In this document: positions 4,172-5,013 of the stretch, one piece after another
Numbering within the stretch: position 1 is the first letter of the stretch
How the letters are laid out: every line of letters starts with the position of its first letter
From: an uncultured Pseudomonadota bacterium
GTDB taxonomy: Bacteria > Pseudomonadota > Gammaproteobacteria > Burkholderiales > Eutrophovitaceae
Reading direction: 5' to 3'
Assembly: GCA_937983055.1 (NCBI GenBank)
Contig: CALJLA010000226.1
Span: 1 to 5,013 of the forward strand
Length of the DNA: 5,013 nt
The notes under the pieces: generated by a model
Told to the model about the DNA's origin: nothing
Databases searched by the model: none
The model's input: only the letters and a program-made list of their open reading frames with translations
Made by a program: the position numbers and the translations under genes

Positions 4172-5013
4172 CCAAACACGAAGCTCAAACAAGGATCCGG
4201 CCCGGGAATCCGTTTCCGACGGCGCGATGTTCACTCGCTGATGGTTCCGGGGTTCTGCAAATCAACGGCGAGACATTGGCCCCCTTCTTTTTGATGACCT
4301 CGTCGCCGGCGTTGCGGCGTCTCGGGGCGATGGGACTGATCCCGGGTCCGCTGTTGACACTGGAACTGAAGGACGAACGGAACGGGCGCCGGGCCATTGA
4401 CTGGTGGGAGGATGCGCAGCGAGGCGATTACACGTCCTTTGATCGCTGTCTTCAGGAGTTCCAGGACGTGGTGCCGGAGTGTTGGCTCGTGCCGCGGATA
4501 TCACTTGATCCGCCCACCGCCTGGATGGATGCGCACCCGGATGACCTGGTGGAATATGCCGATCCGAAGTCCTGGGAAGACCTGGGTGGGTGGGGCGGTC
4601 CGCTAAATCCTATTTGGTCTTCCGCTGGTTGGCTTCAGTCTTCCGCCGATGCGCTGCGGGCGTTGATTCGGCATGCCGCCCGTCAGCCCTATGGAGCGCG
4701 GATCATCGGTTGGCATCTGGCATCAGGCGTCTATGGGGAATGGCATTACGCGAATCCTGTTTACTATCCCGATACGTCGACCGTTTTCCGAAATGCGTAC
4801 GGAGAGTGGCTGCAGCGGCAATACCCGGGCGAGGGCACCGAACCGCGCATTCCGTCCATCGAGGAACGCCGGTCGGCTACACATGGGTGGCTGCGCGATC
4901 CCATCCGCGATCGTTGGTTGATCGATTATGCCCGTTTTCTCCACCATACCGGTTCTTCGGCCCTGATTGAACTCGCCGCCAGCCACAAGCCGATTATCCT
5001 GGTGCTGAACAAG
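4168..5013 (+). CDS. Putative clan GH-A / GH42-like glycoside hydrolase, N-terminal part (3' end outside window)
   Basis: A frame open from ATG 4168 to the window edge gives 282 residues with no stop. There is no signal peptide, so the product is probably cytoplasmic or exported otherwise. The sequence has the features of a TIM-barrel glycosidase of the beta-galactosidase (GH42-like) kind. An N-terminal strand with LQINGETLAPFFL (30-42) comes first, then a helix where a CLQEFQDVVPE segment (94-104) leads to LVPRISLDPPTAWMDAHPDD (107-126), like the GH42 'P-P-x-W-x-x-x-x-P' strand. ARIIGWHLASGVYGEWHY (177-194) follows; Glu191 after a strand end is a candidate acid/base residue. A nucleophile, if present, should lie beyond the window. 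A polysaccharide or oligosaccharide substrate is likely, but I cannot name it. It was the second gene of an operon with the amidohydrolase-like gene (ATGA overlap); after the insertion upstream its promoter is probably lost or replaced. Confidence 0.6.
   Translation, partial: MTKHEAQTRIRPGNPFPTARCSLADGSGVLQINGETLAPFFLMTSSPALRRLGAMGLIPGPLLTLELKDERNGRRAIDWWEDAQRGDYTSFDRCLQEFQDVVPECWLVPRISLDPPTAWMDAHPDDLVEYADPKSWEDLGGWGGPLNPIWSSAGWLQSSADALRALIRHAARQPYGARIIGWHLASGVYGEWHYANPVYYPDTSTVFRNAYGEWLQRQYPGEGTEPRIPSIEERRSATHGWLRDPIRDRWLIDYARFLHHTGSSALIELAASHKPIILVLNK

Noticed and set aside
3769..4188. Minus-strand ORFs covering the host gene fragment
   Set aside because: They look protein-like in part, but the plus-strand reading has the amidohydrolase C-terminal pattern and an ATGA overlap with the next gene; the minus frames have no recognisable motif or ribosome site.

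Overview
The window is GC-rich and reads as the right-hand end of an integrated mobile element joined to host chromosome. The likely organism is an aquatic or soil Planctomycetota-like bacterium (perhaps Phycisphaerae). That is an inference from the style of the tyrosine recombinase, the compositional profile and the carbohydrate-active gene at the right edge; nothing in the window proves the phylum.

Left part, about 1-3567 (the element): the C-terminus of a DUF2958 protein, typical of plasmids and integrative elements. Next comes a large unrecognised protein with a possible C-terminal helix-turn-helix (398-1519). After a 121-bp gap holding a perfect 10-bp dyad there is a doubtful small ORF (1641-1961) with a good ribosome binding site. 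Its stop overlaps by ATGA the start of an excisionase-like HTH protein (1958-2242). That gene is followed after 14 bp by a tyrosine recombinase (2257-3567). The recombinase has all the expected catalytic residues, but its core-binding domain is interrupted by one in-frame TGA at 2623-2625. This gene order (xis-like, then int, then the element end) is normal for site-specifically integrating elements.

Middle, 3568-3926: no convincing gene. It is locally AT-rich and packed with perfect or near-perfect inverted repeats. Two of these are the same palindromic site (arms TTGGCACA and TGTGCCAA), about 200 bp apart and differing by a 5-bp insertion. This is the best place to look for the recombinase attachment site, although a small non-autonomous element bounded by those palindromes is also possible.

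Right part, about 3927-5013 (host): the 3' end of a gene that resembles the C-terminus of an amidohydrolase family 2 enzyme (a VVFGTD strand end and a final LGDALQQLIGV helix). It has no start codon in the window and carries an apparent 1-nt frameshift near 4080-4110. Its stop overlaps by ATGA the start of a second gene, which runs off the window and looks like a clan GH-A (GH42-like) glycoside hydrolase. The simplest reading is that the element inserted into a host catabolic operon, cut off the 5' part of the amidohydrolase gene, and that both the integrase and the stranded gene fragment have begun to decay. No clearly new defence or biosynthetic system is visible.
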